NCBI RefSeq assembly: GCF_011290485.1
Contig: NZ_CP048029.1
Location: 1,409,155 to 1,473,154 of the forward strand
DNA: 64,000 bases
Direction of reading: 5' to 3'
DNA from: Caldichromatium japonicum
Lineage (GTDB): Bacteria > Pseudomonadota > Gammaproteobacteria > Chromatiales > Chromatiaceae
Shown one piece after another: positions 1 through 10,314 of this stretch. A program made the translations under genes and the position numbers. The notes under the pieces are model-generated. The model saw only the letters and a list, made by a program, of their open reading frames with translations, ran no database searches and was not told the origin of the DNA. Positions within the stretch are counted from its first letter, which is position 1, and each line of letters opens with the position of its first letter.

Positions 1-205
1 TGCGCAAGCCCTCGGTTGGATAGTTGCTGCGGCGCAGGACCTCGAGCGCCAAGGGATGGACCTCACCCTTTGGATGACTGCCGGCGCTAAAACCCCGAAA
101 GCGCCCCTGGCCCCAGCGATCGATGATTCGCTCGGCCATGATGCTGCGTGCCGAATTACCAGTGCAGATGAATAAAACATTATAAATAGGCTCAGACATG
201 GGCAT
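1..205 (-). CDS. Low-molecular-weight phosphotyrosine phosphatase / ArsC-type arsenate reductase (3' end outside window)
   Basis: The reverse strand reads MPMSEPIYNVLFICTGNSAR and continues in frame to the window edge, so only about the first 68 residues are visible. The loop C-T-G-N-S-A-R-S near residue 14 is the CX5R phosphate-binding P-loop shared by small tyrosine phosphatases and thioredoxin-coupled arsenate reductases, with the nucleophilic cysteine first. The stretch FSAGSHPKG fits the family. Start may be the ATG at 205 or the in-frame ATG at 199. The C-terminal part with the general acid and the resolving cysteines is off the window, so the phosphatase and arsenate reductase roles cannot be separated. 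Confidence 0.85.
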   Translation of the reverse strand, partial: MPMSEPIYNVLFICTGNSARSIMAERIIDRWGQGRFRGFSAGSHPKGEVHPLALEVLRRSNYPTEGLR

Positions 206-322
206 TTTCCGCAGATCGCTTGCTCAAAGACCGCCTAGTTCCAGGGACAGAACAGCGACTAAGCGACTATAGGCAGAGGACCATGCACGGTCAAATGAAT
301 AAATTGTTGCAAAAGCGCCGTT

Positions 323-1639
323 TCATGCCGCTGCCTGTTCGATCACAAAGCGATTTCTCCCCCCCTGTTTCGCCTGATACAGGCAAGCATCCGCGCGGTC
401 GATCATGGCCTGCAGGCTATCAGCGAGATTCAGAGTCGCACCCAGGCTGATGGTCACCTGGATCTCAGTCCCTTCATGTGAGATGCGCGTTGCCTCCACT
501 GCCGACCGTAATCGTTCGAGTACAATCTCAAGATCATTGGACTCCAATCCGGTCAGGAAAATACAGAACTCTTCTCCACCATAGCGTCCGATGAGATCCG
601 ACTGACGCACCCCGAAGGAGAGGATACGGGCCACCTCGCGGATCACTCGATCGCCGGCCAGATGGCCATAGTTATCATTGACCCGTTTGAAATGATCGAT
701 ATCGAGGATCACTGTTGCGAGATTGATGTGGCGCCGTCTAGCGGCGGCATAAAGGGTTTCGCCGGCCTCGAAAAGATAGCGGCGGTTATACAGGCCAGTG
801 AGATAATCGCGTACCGAGACATCGCGGATCGTGCGGATCAATTCGATCTGTTCGATGTTTTGGATGACCCGGCAATAAAATTCTTCGACCAGGAATGGTT
901 TGTAAATGAAATCATTGGCACCGCTCTTAAGCAGACGCAATGATAGGTCCACTGAACTCTGTTCGGACAGGCCGATGATCGCCAGCTCGAAACGCGGATA
1001 CAACTGGCGTAGCGCCGACACCAAGGCCAGGCCATCCATCTCGGGCATACAATAATCGGTGATCACCAGCTCGATGCCCGGATGGTCCTTAATGATGTCT
1101 AATGCCTCACGCCCATCCTTCGCCTCGAGGACCTGGAGGTGGTGTAGGTTCAAGAGCTTGGCAAGATAGGCGCGAAAGGCACGCGAATCATCGACCACGA
1201 GGACCCGAACGTGGCGATTATGATCGATGCGCCGGACCAGGGTTGCGACCTGATCGATCTCATGCGGGCTATTTTTCAGCAGATAATCGACCACCTCCTT
1301 GCTGAGCATCCGCTTGCGGGTCGCCTCGTCATAATCAGCGGTCAGGACGATCGCGGGGATGCCGTACGACTGGACTAGATCGACCGCCTCGCCATCGCTG
1401 GCGTCAGGCAGGTTGAGATCGACGATGGCCACAAAAAAGCGCTCGGGGTGCTCGGCTAGGAGCGCGCGGGTCGCGGCCAGAGAATCAGCGGTCTCGGACT
1501 GGACCCCGGCGATGTCCTCGCAGCGGGCGCGCAGCAGGCCACTGATGGCGTGGCTATCGTCGATCAGGAGCACGCGATCGCCTAGCCTTGGGCTCGACGA
1601 GCACGATTCAGGACGCTGCTCTAGGTTCATACACCTCAT
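323..1639 (-). CDS. Diguanylate cyclase response regulator, REC-REC-GGDEF
   Basis: This 438-residue cytoplasmic protein should make cyclic di-GMP from GTP under control of phosphorylation. Two receiver domains come first (about residues 20-140 and 143-260). The second has the phospho-acceptor context VITDYCMPEMDG, the first IVDLNLPD. The GGDEF domain has an intact GGEEF active site at residues 354-358, preceded five residues upstream by RQSD, the RxxD product-inhibition site, so feedback control is expected. The tandem-REC arrangement resembles PleD-like regulators. The start overlaps the stop of the upstream wbpE-like gene by four bases, so the two are probably co-transcribed. Its cognate kinase is not in the immediate neighbourhood. 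Confidence 0.93.
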   Translation of the reverse strand: MRCMNLEQRPESCSSSPRLGDRVLLIDDSHAISGLLRARCEDIAGVQSETADSLAATRALLAEHPERFFVAIVDLNLPDASDGEAVDLVQSYGIPAIVLTADYDEATRKRMLSKEVVDYLLKNSPHEIDQVATLVRRIDHNRHVRVLVVDDSRAFRAYLAKLLNLHHLQVLEAKDGREALDIIKDHPGIELVITDYCMPEMDGLALVSALRQLYPRFELAIIGLSEQSSVDLSLRLLKSGANDFIYKPFLVEEFYCRVIQNIEQIELIRTIRDVSVRDYLTGLYNRRYLFEAGETLYAAARRRHINLATVILDIDHFKRVNDNYGHLAGDRVIREVARILSFGVRQSDLIGRYGGEEFCIFLTGLESNDLEIVLERLRSAVEATRISHEGTEIQVTISLGATLNLADSLQAMIDRADACLYQAKQGGRNRFVIEQAAA

Positions 1640-2757
1640 CCCCTTGCTGCTTGCATCACGGCGATGACGATCCGCTCCTGGGTCGCTTCGTCCAGATAGG
1701 GATGCATCGGCAGGCTCAATACCCGTTGAGCGACCGCTGTGCTCACTGGGTGATCCCCTTGGGCCAGGCCGCTGAAGACCGGCTGTTCAGGAAGCGGCAG
1801 AGGGTAATGGACAGCGGTCGGGATACCCTGCTGGGCGAGCCTGGCTGCGACCTCATCGCGCTCCTCGACCTGAATCGTATATTGGGCATAGACCGACTGG
1901 TTGTGCGGATGGACATGGGGCGTGAGCAGAGGCGCTCCCCCGACATCGCTCCCGACCACACCGTGCGCCTGAAAGAGCTCCGTATAACGGGCGCCGATGC
2001 GCGCGCGTGCCGCGATCTCCTCGGGGAAGACCGCAAGCTTGGCAAGCAGAACGGCCGCCTGCAGGGTATCGAGCCGCCCGTTGAGACCGAGCCGGCGGTG
2101 GTGATAGCGCCGGTCCTGACCGTGATCGCGGATCTCGCGTATCGCCTGGGCGAGGCGGTCATCGTTTGTGAAACAGGCCCCCCCATCGCCGTAGGCCCCC
2201 AGGGGTTTGGAGGGAAAAAATGAGGTACAGCCGATGGCTGACAGGGCGCATGAGCGCCGACCGCGATACAGGGCCCCGAAGCTTTGGGCCGCATCCTCGA
2301 TCACCGCGATCCCGTGGCGGGCAGCGATGGCGTTGATGGTATCCATCTCGGCGCATTGTCCATAGAGCGACACGGGGATGATAGCGCGGGTGCGACTGGT
2401 GATGGCTGTCTCAAGTTTGTTTGGATCGAGGGTATAGGCGACGGGATCGATATCGACGAAGACCGGGCGCGCACCCAAGAGGGCGATCGTCTCGGCGGTG
2501 GCGATGAAGCTAAAGGCAGGGGTGATCACCTCGTCGCCGCGTCCGATCTCCAAGGCGAGCATCGCGATCAAGAGGGCATCAGTGCCGCTCGCCACCCCAA
2601 TGCAATGGCGCACGCCGACGAACTCGGCCAGACGCTCCTCTAGCTCGCGGACCTCGGGGCCGAGGATAAATTGACCATGATCGAGTACTGCATCGATGCG
2701 TGCGCGCAAATCCTGTGCGATATGCGCATATTGGGTCTTGAGGTCGATGAATCGCAT
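1636..2757 (-). CDS. wbpE: DegT/DnrJ/EryC1/StrS sugar aminotransferase, WbpE-like
   Basis: This is a 373-residue PLP-dependent aminotransferase of the nucleotide-sugar family. As recalled, it follows Pseudomonas WbpE (UDP-3-oxo-GlcNAcA aminotransferase, O-antigen synthesis) along its whole length, with shared blocks such as FIDLK, HGQFILGPEV, IPVSLYGQCAEMD and HGQDRRYHH. The PLP lysine sits in SFFPSKPLGAYGDGG and the cofactor-binding aspartate in VIEDAAQSFGA. The usual neighbours wbpB and wbpD are not in the window, so the substrate is assigned by similarity alone. The gene is followed by an overlapping diguanylate cyclase, an unusual partner that may tie surface polysaccharide to c-di-GMP. 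Confidence 0.85.
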   Translation of the reverse strand: MRFIDLKTQYAHIAQDLRARIDAVLDHGQFILGPEVRELEERLAEFVGVRHCIGVASGTDALLIAMLALEIGRGDEVITPAFSFIATAETIALLGARPVFVDIDPVAYTLDPNKLETAITSRTRAIIPVSLYGQCAEMDTINAIAARHGIAVIEDAAQSFGALYRGRRSCALSAIGCTSFFPSKPLGAYGDGGACFTNDDRLAQAIREIRDHGQDRRYHHRRLGLNGRLDTLQAAVLLAKLAVFPEEIAARARIGARYTELFQAHGVVGSDVGGAPLLTPHVHPHNQSVYAQYTIQVEERDEVAARLAQQGIPTAVHYPLPLPEQPVFSGLAQGDHPVSTAVAQRVLSLPMHPYLDEATQERIVIAVMQAARG

Positions 2758-2900
2758 GCTGTCTCGCTTGCCAAGGTCGCCCGTATCTCATGATTATCCA
2801 GTAACCTGGACAGCGATTGCATCCCCTGTCCGCTCAATAGAGAATCGAACTGCGACCTGACCCTCATTTTTACAACAGCGCTGAGCGCGAGGCTCACAGA

Positions 2901-3794
2901 ATGTCCACCGATCACCGCCGGCATCACCCCTTGATTCTAACCCTCGCCTGCATCTGGCCCCTCTTCTGTCAGGCCCAGACAGAGATGACCCAGCCCCCCG
3001 CTGTGGGCGCTATCCCCGCCCCTACCCCTTTTGAGGATATGGATTGGCACCTGACGACCTACTGGGATGGCTCCAAGACCGTGGAGCTCCAAGCTAGAGG
3101 ACGCCCATCCATCTTCCGCTTTAGCGAAGGTCGGCTTTCAGGCAACACCGGGTGCAATCAGATCCAAGGAGGCTATCAGATCGAGTCAGATCTCTTCCGT
3201 TTGGCATCCGGGCTGGCAGCAACGCGCATGGCCTGTCCAGAACCACTGATGCAGCAGGAATCTGCGGTCATCCACAATCTGCAAGACGTTGCCCGTTACC
3301 GCCTCGCAGGTGGGCGCCTAGAACTGATGAATAAAGCTGGACGGGTCTTGCTGAGTTTTACGCCCCTCGCCGTCGATACCGGCCCCCAGGCCCTAACGGG
3401 TCGTGCCTGGCGCGTCGAGGGCTATGTCGATGGTCAGGGAACTCTGGTCAAACCCCTCGCTGCGATCGACCTCAGCTTTGACCCACAGGGGAGAATCAGC
3501 GGCTTCGACGGGTGCAACCATTATCTCAGCGGTTTTGTCCGCTCTGGACATGTCCTAAGCCTTGGCCCCGTTGCCCTGACTGCCATGGCCTGTACCTCGG
3601 GACTGGAGCGCGAGCGCCAAGCCCGGGCATACCGCGCCGCCCTCGCCCGAGTGCAGGCCTACCGGATCACCGGTGATCGGCTGCTCCTCCTCGACGCCTC
3701 TAACCATCCCGTCATCGAATTGCGTGCCCTTGATCCGCCTGGCCCTAAGCTCAGGGTCCAGATGCGTTGGCCATCCCCAAGCCGATATACTTAA
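2901..3794 (+). CDS. Secreted protein with two META (HslJ-like) domains
   Basis: The 297-residue product starts with a charged, hydrophobic leader (PLILTLACIWPLFCQAQ) that looks like a Sec signal peptide, so it is probably periplasmic or envelope-located. Two META domains follow. The first has SGNTGCNQIQGGY and ATRMACPEPLMQQE. The second has SGFDGCNHYLSGF and LTAMACTSGLERE. The paired GCN and MAC motifs are the hallmark of the heat-shock HslJ/META family, whose biochemical role is poorly known. The gene lies alone between the reverse-strand wbpE and the lptM-lysA operon. Function beyond 'META domain' should not be inferred. Confidence 0.82.
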   Translation: MSTDHRRHHPLILTLACIWPLFCQAQTEMTQPPAVGAIPAPTPFEDMDWHLTTYWDGSKTVELQARGRPSIFRFSEGRLSGNTGCNQIQGGYQIESDLFRLASGLAATRMACPEPLMQQESAVIHNLQDVARYRLAGGRLELMNKAGRVLLSFTPLAVDTGPQALTGRAWRVEGYVDGQGTLVKPLAAIDLSFDPQGRISGFDGCNHYLSGFVRSGHVLSLGPVALTAMACTSGLERERQARAYRAALARVQAYRITGDRLLLLDASNHPVIELRALDPPGPKLRVQMRWPSPSRYT

Positions 3795-3823
3795 GCCGGT
3801 GAGTGCAACTGGAGCTTCACGAG

Positions 3824-4027
3824 ATGCGCTGCTGGGCCGATAGGGTGTTATTGACCTTGGTTGTCCTATGTGGGATGGGCGTCATGCTCGATGCCTGCGG
3901 ACAAAAGGGTGAGCTCTACCGCCCCGAGCCTCCTGCCCCCCCGCGCGCTGCCGAGCTATCGAGCCCAGGTCAGACGATGCCCCATACCCCGATGGATCAA
4001 GGTTTACATCAAGACAGGTCTCGCTAA
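3824..4027 (+). CDS. lptM: LptM (YifL-type) small outer-membrane lipoprotein
   Basis: A 67-residue lipoprotein precursor, the same length as E. coli LptM/YifL. The hydrophobic leader ends in the lipobox L-D-A-C, followed by GQKGELYRPEPP, which matches the conserved GxKGxLYxP start of the mature protein. In E. coli, LptM helps LptD fold and form its disulfides at the outer membrane. The ATG at 3824 is preferred because GGAG lies at 3811-3814; a GTG at 3803 would add seven residues. Its place directly before lysA and dapF is the conserved gammaproteobacterial arrangement. The lysA start follows its stop by one base. Confidence 0.88.
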   Translation: MRCWADRVLLTLVVLCGMGVMLDACGQKGELYRPEPPAPPRAAELSSPGQTMPHTPMDQGLHQDRSR

Positions 4028-4028
4028 G

Positions 4029-5293
<1,265 letters not shown>

Positions 5294-5297
<4 letters not shown>

Positions 5298-5968
5298 AAC
5301 GCCGACCCGAACCCGAAGAGCTAATGGAAGGCGAAGATCAGGCCCGGGCCTATGCCGAGGCCGACTTCACCGAGTCCAATACACTGTTCATTCGGCTGTT
5401 ACAGCAGTTGGTGTCCGATACCCACAGACCTCTTGCAGCTCTTGATCTCGGCTGCGGGCCTGCTGACATCGTCATCCGTTTCTTGCGTGCCTATCCCAAC
5501 GCCCGCTGCGCTGCCCTCGATGGATCAAAGGCAATGCTCAAGCTCGCTGCCCAGGCCCTCTCTGCCCACCCTGAGCTTGTAGAACGGGCGCAGTTGATCC
5601 AGGATTGCATCCCCTCCGAGCGCCTGCCGCGCGCACATTATGACCTGGTCTTATCTAATAGCCTACTCCATCACCTGCCCGATCCCCAGGTGCTCTGGGA
5701 GACGGTCCGCTCTGCGGCCAAACCAGGCGCACCGGTCCTCATCATGGACCTCATGCGCTCCGCATCCCCTGGATGGGTCGAGACCCTAGTCGAGACCTAT
5801 GCCGGCTCCGAGCCAGAGGTCCTCAAGCGCGACTTTCGCAATTCGCTCTATGCCGCCTTCGAGCCCGCCGAGGTCAGCGCCCAGCTTCAAACCGCCGGGC
5901 TCGAGTGCCTGGAGGTCGCTGTCGTCAGCGACCGGCATCTCGCGGTCATGGGGTATCTGCCGACATGA
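5294..5968 (+). CDS. Class I SAM-dependent methyltransferase
   Basis: The 224-residue soluble protein has the Rossmann SAM-binding motif [14 protein letters not shown] at about residues 48-61, a post-motif acidic residue in CAALDGS, and motif IV-like [11 protein letters not shown]. The substrate cannot be told from sequence. Its start overlaps the lysA stop (ATGA) and its stop overlaps the dapF start (ATGA), so it is translationally coupled on both sides within the lysine/DAP operon. This insertion between lysA and dapF is not part of the standard gammaproteobacterial order. Confidence 0.85.
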
Positions 5969-6804
5969 GGCTGCGTTTCACCAAGATGCACGGACTGGGC
6001 AACGACTTTGTCGTGCTCGATGGGGTGCGCCAGCGCATCGCGCTTGATGCCGCCCTCATCCGGCGTCTCGCCGATCGGCGCTTCGGGATCGGTTGCGATC
6101 AGGTCCTGTTAGTCGAGCCCCCTCGCCTACCGGGAACGGATTTCCATTACCGTATCTTCAATGCCAATGGCAGCGAGGTCGAACAATGCGGCAATGGGGC
6201 GCGCTGCTTCGCCCGCTTTGTCCGCGATCAGGGCTTAAGTACCCAAGACGAAATCCTTGTCAGCACCGCGGCAGGGGTCATCCGCCTGTATCTGGAGGAA
6301 GATGACCAGGTGCGGGTCAACATGGGCATCCCGACCTTCGAACCCGCTAAGATCCCCTTCCTTGCAGACGCCCCAGCCCTGACCCATGCCTTGGAGGTCG
6401 CAGGTCAGACCCTGCATCTGAGCGCCCTCTCCTTGGGCAACCCCCATGCGGTCATCCTGGTCGAGGACATCGATACCGCACCGGTCGCTGAGCTTGGGCC
6501 ATTGCTCGAGCGTCACCCGCGGTTCCCCAAGCGGGTCAACGTCGGCTTCATGCAGGTTATATCCCTCGATGCCGTCCGCTTGAGGGTCTATGAGCGCGGG
6601 GTCGGCGAGACCCTCGCCTGCGGCAGCGGCGCCTGCGCGGCGGCGGTCAGCGGACAGCGCCTGGGTCTACTCGGCCCGAGCGTTCGAGTCAGCCTGCCGG
6701 GCGGGGACCTGCGGATCGAGTGGCAGGGCGAGGGACGGCCGGTCTGGATGAGCGGTCCTGCCGAGCGGGTCTTTGTCGGCGAGATTGAGATTGCTGAGGA
6801 GTAG
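5965..6804 (+). CDS. dapF: Diaminopimelate epimerase
   Basis: DapF converts LL- to meso-diaminopimelate for lysine and peptidoglycan. The 279-residue frame from the ATG at 5965 begins [17 protein letters not shown], the typical start, while the longer open frame upstream lacks similarity. The two catalytic cysteines are in [11 protein letters not shown] and in [13 protein letters not shown]. It overlaps the preceding methyltransferase by four bases and is followed six bases later by the DUF484 gene, as in Pseudomonas and relatives. Confidence 0.96.
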   Translation: MRLRFTKMHGLGNDFVVLDGVRQRIALDAALIRRLADRRFGIGCDQVLLVEPPRLPGTDFHYRIFNANGSEVEQCGNGARCFARFVRDQGLSTQDEILVSTAAGVIRLYLEEDDQVRVNMGIPTFEPAKIPFLADAPALTHALEVAGQTLHLSALSLGNPHAVILVEDIDTAPVAELGPLLERHPRFPKRVNVGFMQVISLDAVRLRVYERGVGETLACGSGACAAAVSGQRLGLLGPSVRVSLPGGDLRIEWQGEGRPVWMSGPAERVFVGEIEIAEE

Positions 6805-6810
6805 TGGATC

Positions 6811-7512
6811 ATGAGCGAACGCGCTAGAGAGGATCGCGCGGACGGAGCGGAAGATGAGCGCCAGGTTGCAATCTACCTGATCGCCAATCCGGATTTTCTA
6901 GTCCGTCATCCCGAGGTGCTCGCTGTCATCGACGTGCCTCACCGGCTCCCGCCCGGTGTGTGCTCACTGGTCGAATATCAGGTCCAGCGCCTGCGCCGTC
7001 AGCTCACCGCCGAGCGCAAGCGTCTGGCGCATCTCATCGCCCGCGCCCGCGAGTATGAGGCGTTCGTCAACCGGCTGCATGCCCTGACCCTTAAGCTGCT
7101 GGCCATCGACCAATCTGAACAGCTCTGCCATCTCTTACGCGAGACCCTGATGCGGACATTCCGCGCCGACGCCATCCTGCTCAAGCTCTTTCCCTGTCAG
7201 CGACCGAATACCACCATCTCAGACCCCCTGGCCGTGTCATTCAGGGATTTTATCGATCGGCGCCGCGCCCTCTGTGGCCCTTTGAACGGCAAGCAGGCGC
7301 AAACCCTGTTCGGTGAGGCCGGATCGGTCATTCAATCCGCGGCCATTATCCCTCTCCAGACCGATGAGCACTGGGGGGTAATCGCCATCGGCAATACCGA
7401 TCCAGAGTGTTTCAGCCCCGAGATGGACACCGAGATCTTCGACCGTCTGGGCGAACTGCTCAGCCAAAAGCTGAGATCCCTTCCCTTCGGTCAATGTGAA
7501 GGCCATGTCTAA
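6811..7512 (+). CDS. DUF484 family protein (GAF-like)
   Basis: A 233-residue cytoplasmic protein of the family always found between dapF and xerC in many gammaproteobacteria. The N-terminal part has the family pattern VAIYLIANPDFLVRHPEVL, followed by a basic helix (about residues 55-90) that could form a coiled coil. The second half looks like a GAF fold (DAILLKLF, QSAAIIPLQTDEHWGVIAIG). The biochemical role is not established. It overlaps the start of xerC by eight bases. Confidence 0.9.
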   Translation: MSERAREDRADGAEDERQVAIYLIANPDFLVRHPEVLAVIDVPHRLPPGVCSLVEYQVQRLRRQLTAERKRLAHLIARAREYEAFVNRLHALTLKLLAIDQSEQLCHLLRETLMRTFRADAILLKLFPCQRPNTTISDPLAVSFRDFIDRRRALCGPLNGKQAQTLFGEAGSVIQSAAIIPLQTDEHWGVIAIGNTDPECFSPEMDTEIFDRLGELLSQKLRSLPFGQCEGHV

Positions 7513-8431
7513 CTCCGCGCTTTTGAGCCTTGCCCGCTTTCTCGACCACCTGGCCCATGAGCGGCGCCTTTCGGCCCACACGGTCGCCGCCTACCGACGG
7601 GATCTCAGCCAGATTGCCCGCTGGCTCGACCGACAGGTCCGCGGTCCACTTGAGCGGATCGACGAAGCGGGGATTCGCAGTTATCTGGCATGGCGGCATC
7701 GCCAGGGGCTCAGCGCCAAGACGCTCCAGCGCGAGCTGTCGAGCCTGCGCACCTTTTTTCGCTGGTTATTACGTGAAGAGCAGGCCGAGGCCAATCCCGC
7801 CGTCGGGGTGCGCGCCCCTAAGTCACCCCGTTTGCTGCCGAAGGTCTTCGATGCCGATCGGCTCGGGGCACTGCTCGATCAGCCGGCGGATGAGCCGCTC
7901 GCCATCCGCGACAGTGCGATGGTCGAGCTGTTTTATTCCTCTGGGTTGCGTCTCTCTGAGCTGGTGGGCTTGAACCTCGACGATCTCGACATCCAAGCGG
8001 GCGAAGTCAGGGTCCTGGGCAAGGGAAACAAGGAGCGACTGGTGCCGGTCGGTAGCAAGGCATGCGTGGCGATCAGGCGCTGGCTCGAGATACGCCCAAG
8101 CCTCGCGTCCTCGACTGAGCCGGCGCTCTTTGTCAGCCAGCGCGGTCGGCGCATCCATCCGCGTACGGTGGAACAGCGCCTCGCATGCTGGGCGATCGAA
8201 CGCGGTGCCGACCAGCACCTACACCCGCATCTCTTGCGACACAGCTTTGCCTCCCATTTCCTAGAGTCGTCTGGCGATCTGCGTGCCGTCCAAGAGCTGT
8301 TGGGTCATGCAGGGATCGGCACCACCCAGATCTATACCCATCTGGACTTCCAGCACCTTGCCCAGATCTATGATCAGGCGCATCCCAGGGCGCGCAAGAA
8401 AGGAACCCCTGATCTGGACGATCCTGCTTGA
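7505..8431 (+). CDS. xerC: Tyrosine recombinase XerC
   Basis: XerC resolves chromosome dimers at dif together with XerD. The 308-residue protein has an N-terminal SAM-like core-binding domain (FLDHLAHERRLSAHTVAAY) and a catalytic domain with the full set: arginine in SSGLRLSEL, lysine in GKGNKERLVPVG, H-x-x-R in HLLRHSFASH, and H plus the nucleophilic tyrosine in LLGHAGIGTTQIYTH. The ATG at 7505 is chosen over the GTG at 7496. It overlaps the DUF484 gene, the usual chromosomal location of xerC, which argues against a mobile integrase. Confidence 0.95.
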   Translation: MSNSALLSLARFLDHLAHERRLSAHTVAAYRRDLSQIARWLDRQVRGPLERIDEAGIRSYLAWRHRQGLSAKTLQRELSSLRTFFRWLLREEQAEANPAVGVRAPKSPRLLPKVFDADRLGALLDQPADEPLAIRDSAMVELFYSSGLRLSELVGLNLDDLDIQAGEVRVLGKGNKERLVPVGSKACVAIRRWLEIRPSLASSTEPALFVSQRGRRIHPRTVEQRLACWAIERGADQHLHPHLLRHSFASHFLESSGDLRAVQELLGHAGIGTTQIYTHLDFQHLAQIYDQAHPRARKKGTPDLDDPA

Positions 8432-8454
8432 GCTAAGCCAGCCGGACCTTAAAG

Positions 8455-9114
8455 ATGCTTCTGTCGCATCGCTATCGTTTTCTCTTTGTCCATATCGCCA
8501 AGACCGGCGGGACCAGCGTGCGCGCGGCCCTCAAACCCCTGCTTTGGCGCGACCCCTGGTATTACCCGATGTGGCTGTGCGGGCGGTTGAATCATCTGAC
8601 GGGTCATCGGTTGGGGATGAAGCTTCCGCGCCATGCCAAGGTCATCCTGGCGCAAGAGCTCTTACCCCGGGAATATTTCGAGGGTCTCTTTAAGTTCGCC
8701 TTCGTCCGCAATCCCTGGGATCTCCAGGTAAGTTCCTTTCATCACATCCGCCGCGAACGCCCGCACTATCTCGGCGGACATACAGACTTTGCCGACTTTT
8801 TGCGTTGGAAGCTCGACCCCGACCGCCCCTACCAATATCACCTGGACACCTCTATCACCCCACAGAGTGACTATCTGGTTGACCTCGAGGGGCGGGTCAT
8901 TGTCGATGACATCGGACGCTATGAGCGACTGGAGGAGGATTTCGCAGGGATCTGCAAACGGATCGGAATCAGACCCCTTCCTCTCCCACATCGCCGCCGA
9001 GCCCAGGACCGCAAACGCGATTGGCGTACCTATTACACGGATGAAACCGCTGAACTCGTCGCGCGCCACTTCGCCCGCGACATCGAGCTGTTTGGTTACC
9101 ATTTCGATCCCTGA
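8455..9114 (+). CDS. Sulfotransferase family 2-type protein
   Basis: This 219-residue soluble protein has the two PAPS-binding signatures of carbohydrate-type sulfotransferases: a 5'-phosphosulfate loop in FVHIAKTGGTSVRAAL near residue 14 and a 3'-phosphate site in KFAFVRNPWDLQVSSF near residue 82. It would transfer sulfate from PAPS to a sugar or small acceptor, unknown here. It starts 23 bases after xerC and may ride on the same transcript. Such genes are found scattered in marine and phototrophic proteobacteria. Confidence 0.8.
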   Translation: MLLSHRYRFLFVHIAKTGGTSVRAALKPLLWRDPWYYPMWLCGRLNHLTGHRLGMKLPRHAKVILAQELLPREYFEGLFKFAFVRNPWDLQVSSFHHIRRERPHYLGGHTDFADFLRWKLDPDRPYQYHLDTSITPQSDYLVDLEGRVIVDDIGRYERLEEDFAGICKRIGIRPLPLPHRRRAQDRKRDWRTYYTDETAELVARHFARDIELFGYHFDP

Positions 9115-9135
9115 TGCCCATGGCCAGCGCCCGAT

Positions 9136-10314
9136 TCAATGCGCTGAAGACGCATCGCTGGGGCCTATCTCTGTGCGAACAGGTGCCATATAGCCCCGAT
9201 ATTCGATGGCCAACAGGGTCATGTCATCGGCTTGGGGCGCAGCGCCGACAAAGGTGACAACCTGGCCGAGCACCCCCGCGAGCAAACCGCCAAGCTCTTG
9301 TCTGGGGGATGACTCCAGGGCAGCGAGCAAGCGCGCTTCCCTAAATAACTCATCCTGCCCGTTTTTGGCTTCGGTGAGGCCATCGGTATAGAGCACCAGC
9401 CGCTCGCCGGGCAGCAAGTTCGCCCGATCCGATCTGTAACACACCCCATCCATGACCCCGAGTAGCACCTGCGGCTGGGATTTGACCCATCTTGCCCGCC
9501 CATCCGTGCCGAGCAGGATCGGTGGGTTGTGCCCAGCATTGGTATAGATCAGCTCGCCCGAGCGGGTATCGAGCACCCCGCAGAACACAGTAATGAACAT
9601 ATTGCTCGGATTGTCGGCGGCAAGCTCAGCATTGACCTCGGTAAGGATCGCTGCGGGATCGAAGCGGTCATGCGCCTTCGCCTTGATCAGGGACTTGGTG
9701 GCGACCGCAAAGAGCGCCGAGGGCACCCCCTTGCCCGAGACATCAGCGATCACAAGATACAGCCGGTCGGCAGCGAGCATAAAGAAATCATAGAAATCAC
9801 CGCTGACCTCGCGCGCGGGGACAAGGGTAGCGCAGAGCGCGAACGTCCGCTGCGCCTCTAGCGGCAAGGGCCGGGGGAGAATCGACATCTGGATGTCGCG
9901 CGCGATCCTCAGCTCACTTTCGAGACGTTCCTTAGCCGCAGTCGCAGCCTGAAGCTGGTCGATATACTGGCGCAGGGCAGACTGCATGGCAGCGAACGAG
10001 TCGGTCAATAAGCCGACCTCATCGCCCCTGTTAAGCGTGGGCAAGGGGACATCGAGCGCACCCTGAGCAATCCGCTCGTTCGCCTGGGCCAGGGCGCACA
10101 GCGGACGGCTGATGGAACTCCCGATCAACAAGACGATCGGCAGCGCCGCCAGCAGGCCGATCCCGCCGATGGTGGCAGCCTCCAGCGTCAGGCGGTTGAG
10201 ATCGTCGAAGAGCTTCTCCTCGGGGAAGACGATGGCGATCGTCCAATCCGAAGAGCGGATCGGCGCATAATAGACATAGGTTTTCCCCCATTTATCTGCA
10301 GCGTCCCCAAAATA
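9136..10314 (-). pseudogene. RsbU-type PP2C phosphatase with Cache end, TM and HAMP; 5' end removed by IS630
   Basis: What remains codes for the tail of an extracellular dCache sensor (YYAPIRSSDWTIAIVFPEE), one membrane helix (GGIGLLAALPIVLLIGSSI), a HAMP linker, a short coiled coil and a complete SpoIIE/RsbU serine phosphatase domain (VSGDFYDFF, VIADVSGKGVPSALFA, TNAGHNPPIL). Such proteins control anti-sigma antagonists. The reading frame runs into the left end of an IS630 element at 10315, so the start, first membrane helix and most of the sensor are gone. The sequence beyond the element is a different gene, so the missing part was lost or moved. Probably non-functional. Confidence 0.88.

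Noticed and set aside
3861..4028. Longer LysA with a 56-residue N-terminal extension
   Set aside because: The extension is out-of-frame lptM sequence; the GTG at 4029 gives the standard N terminus.
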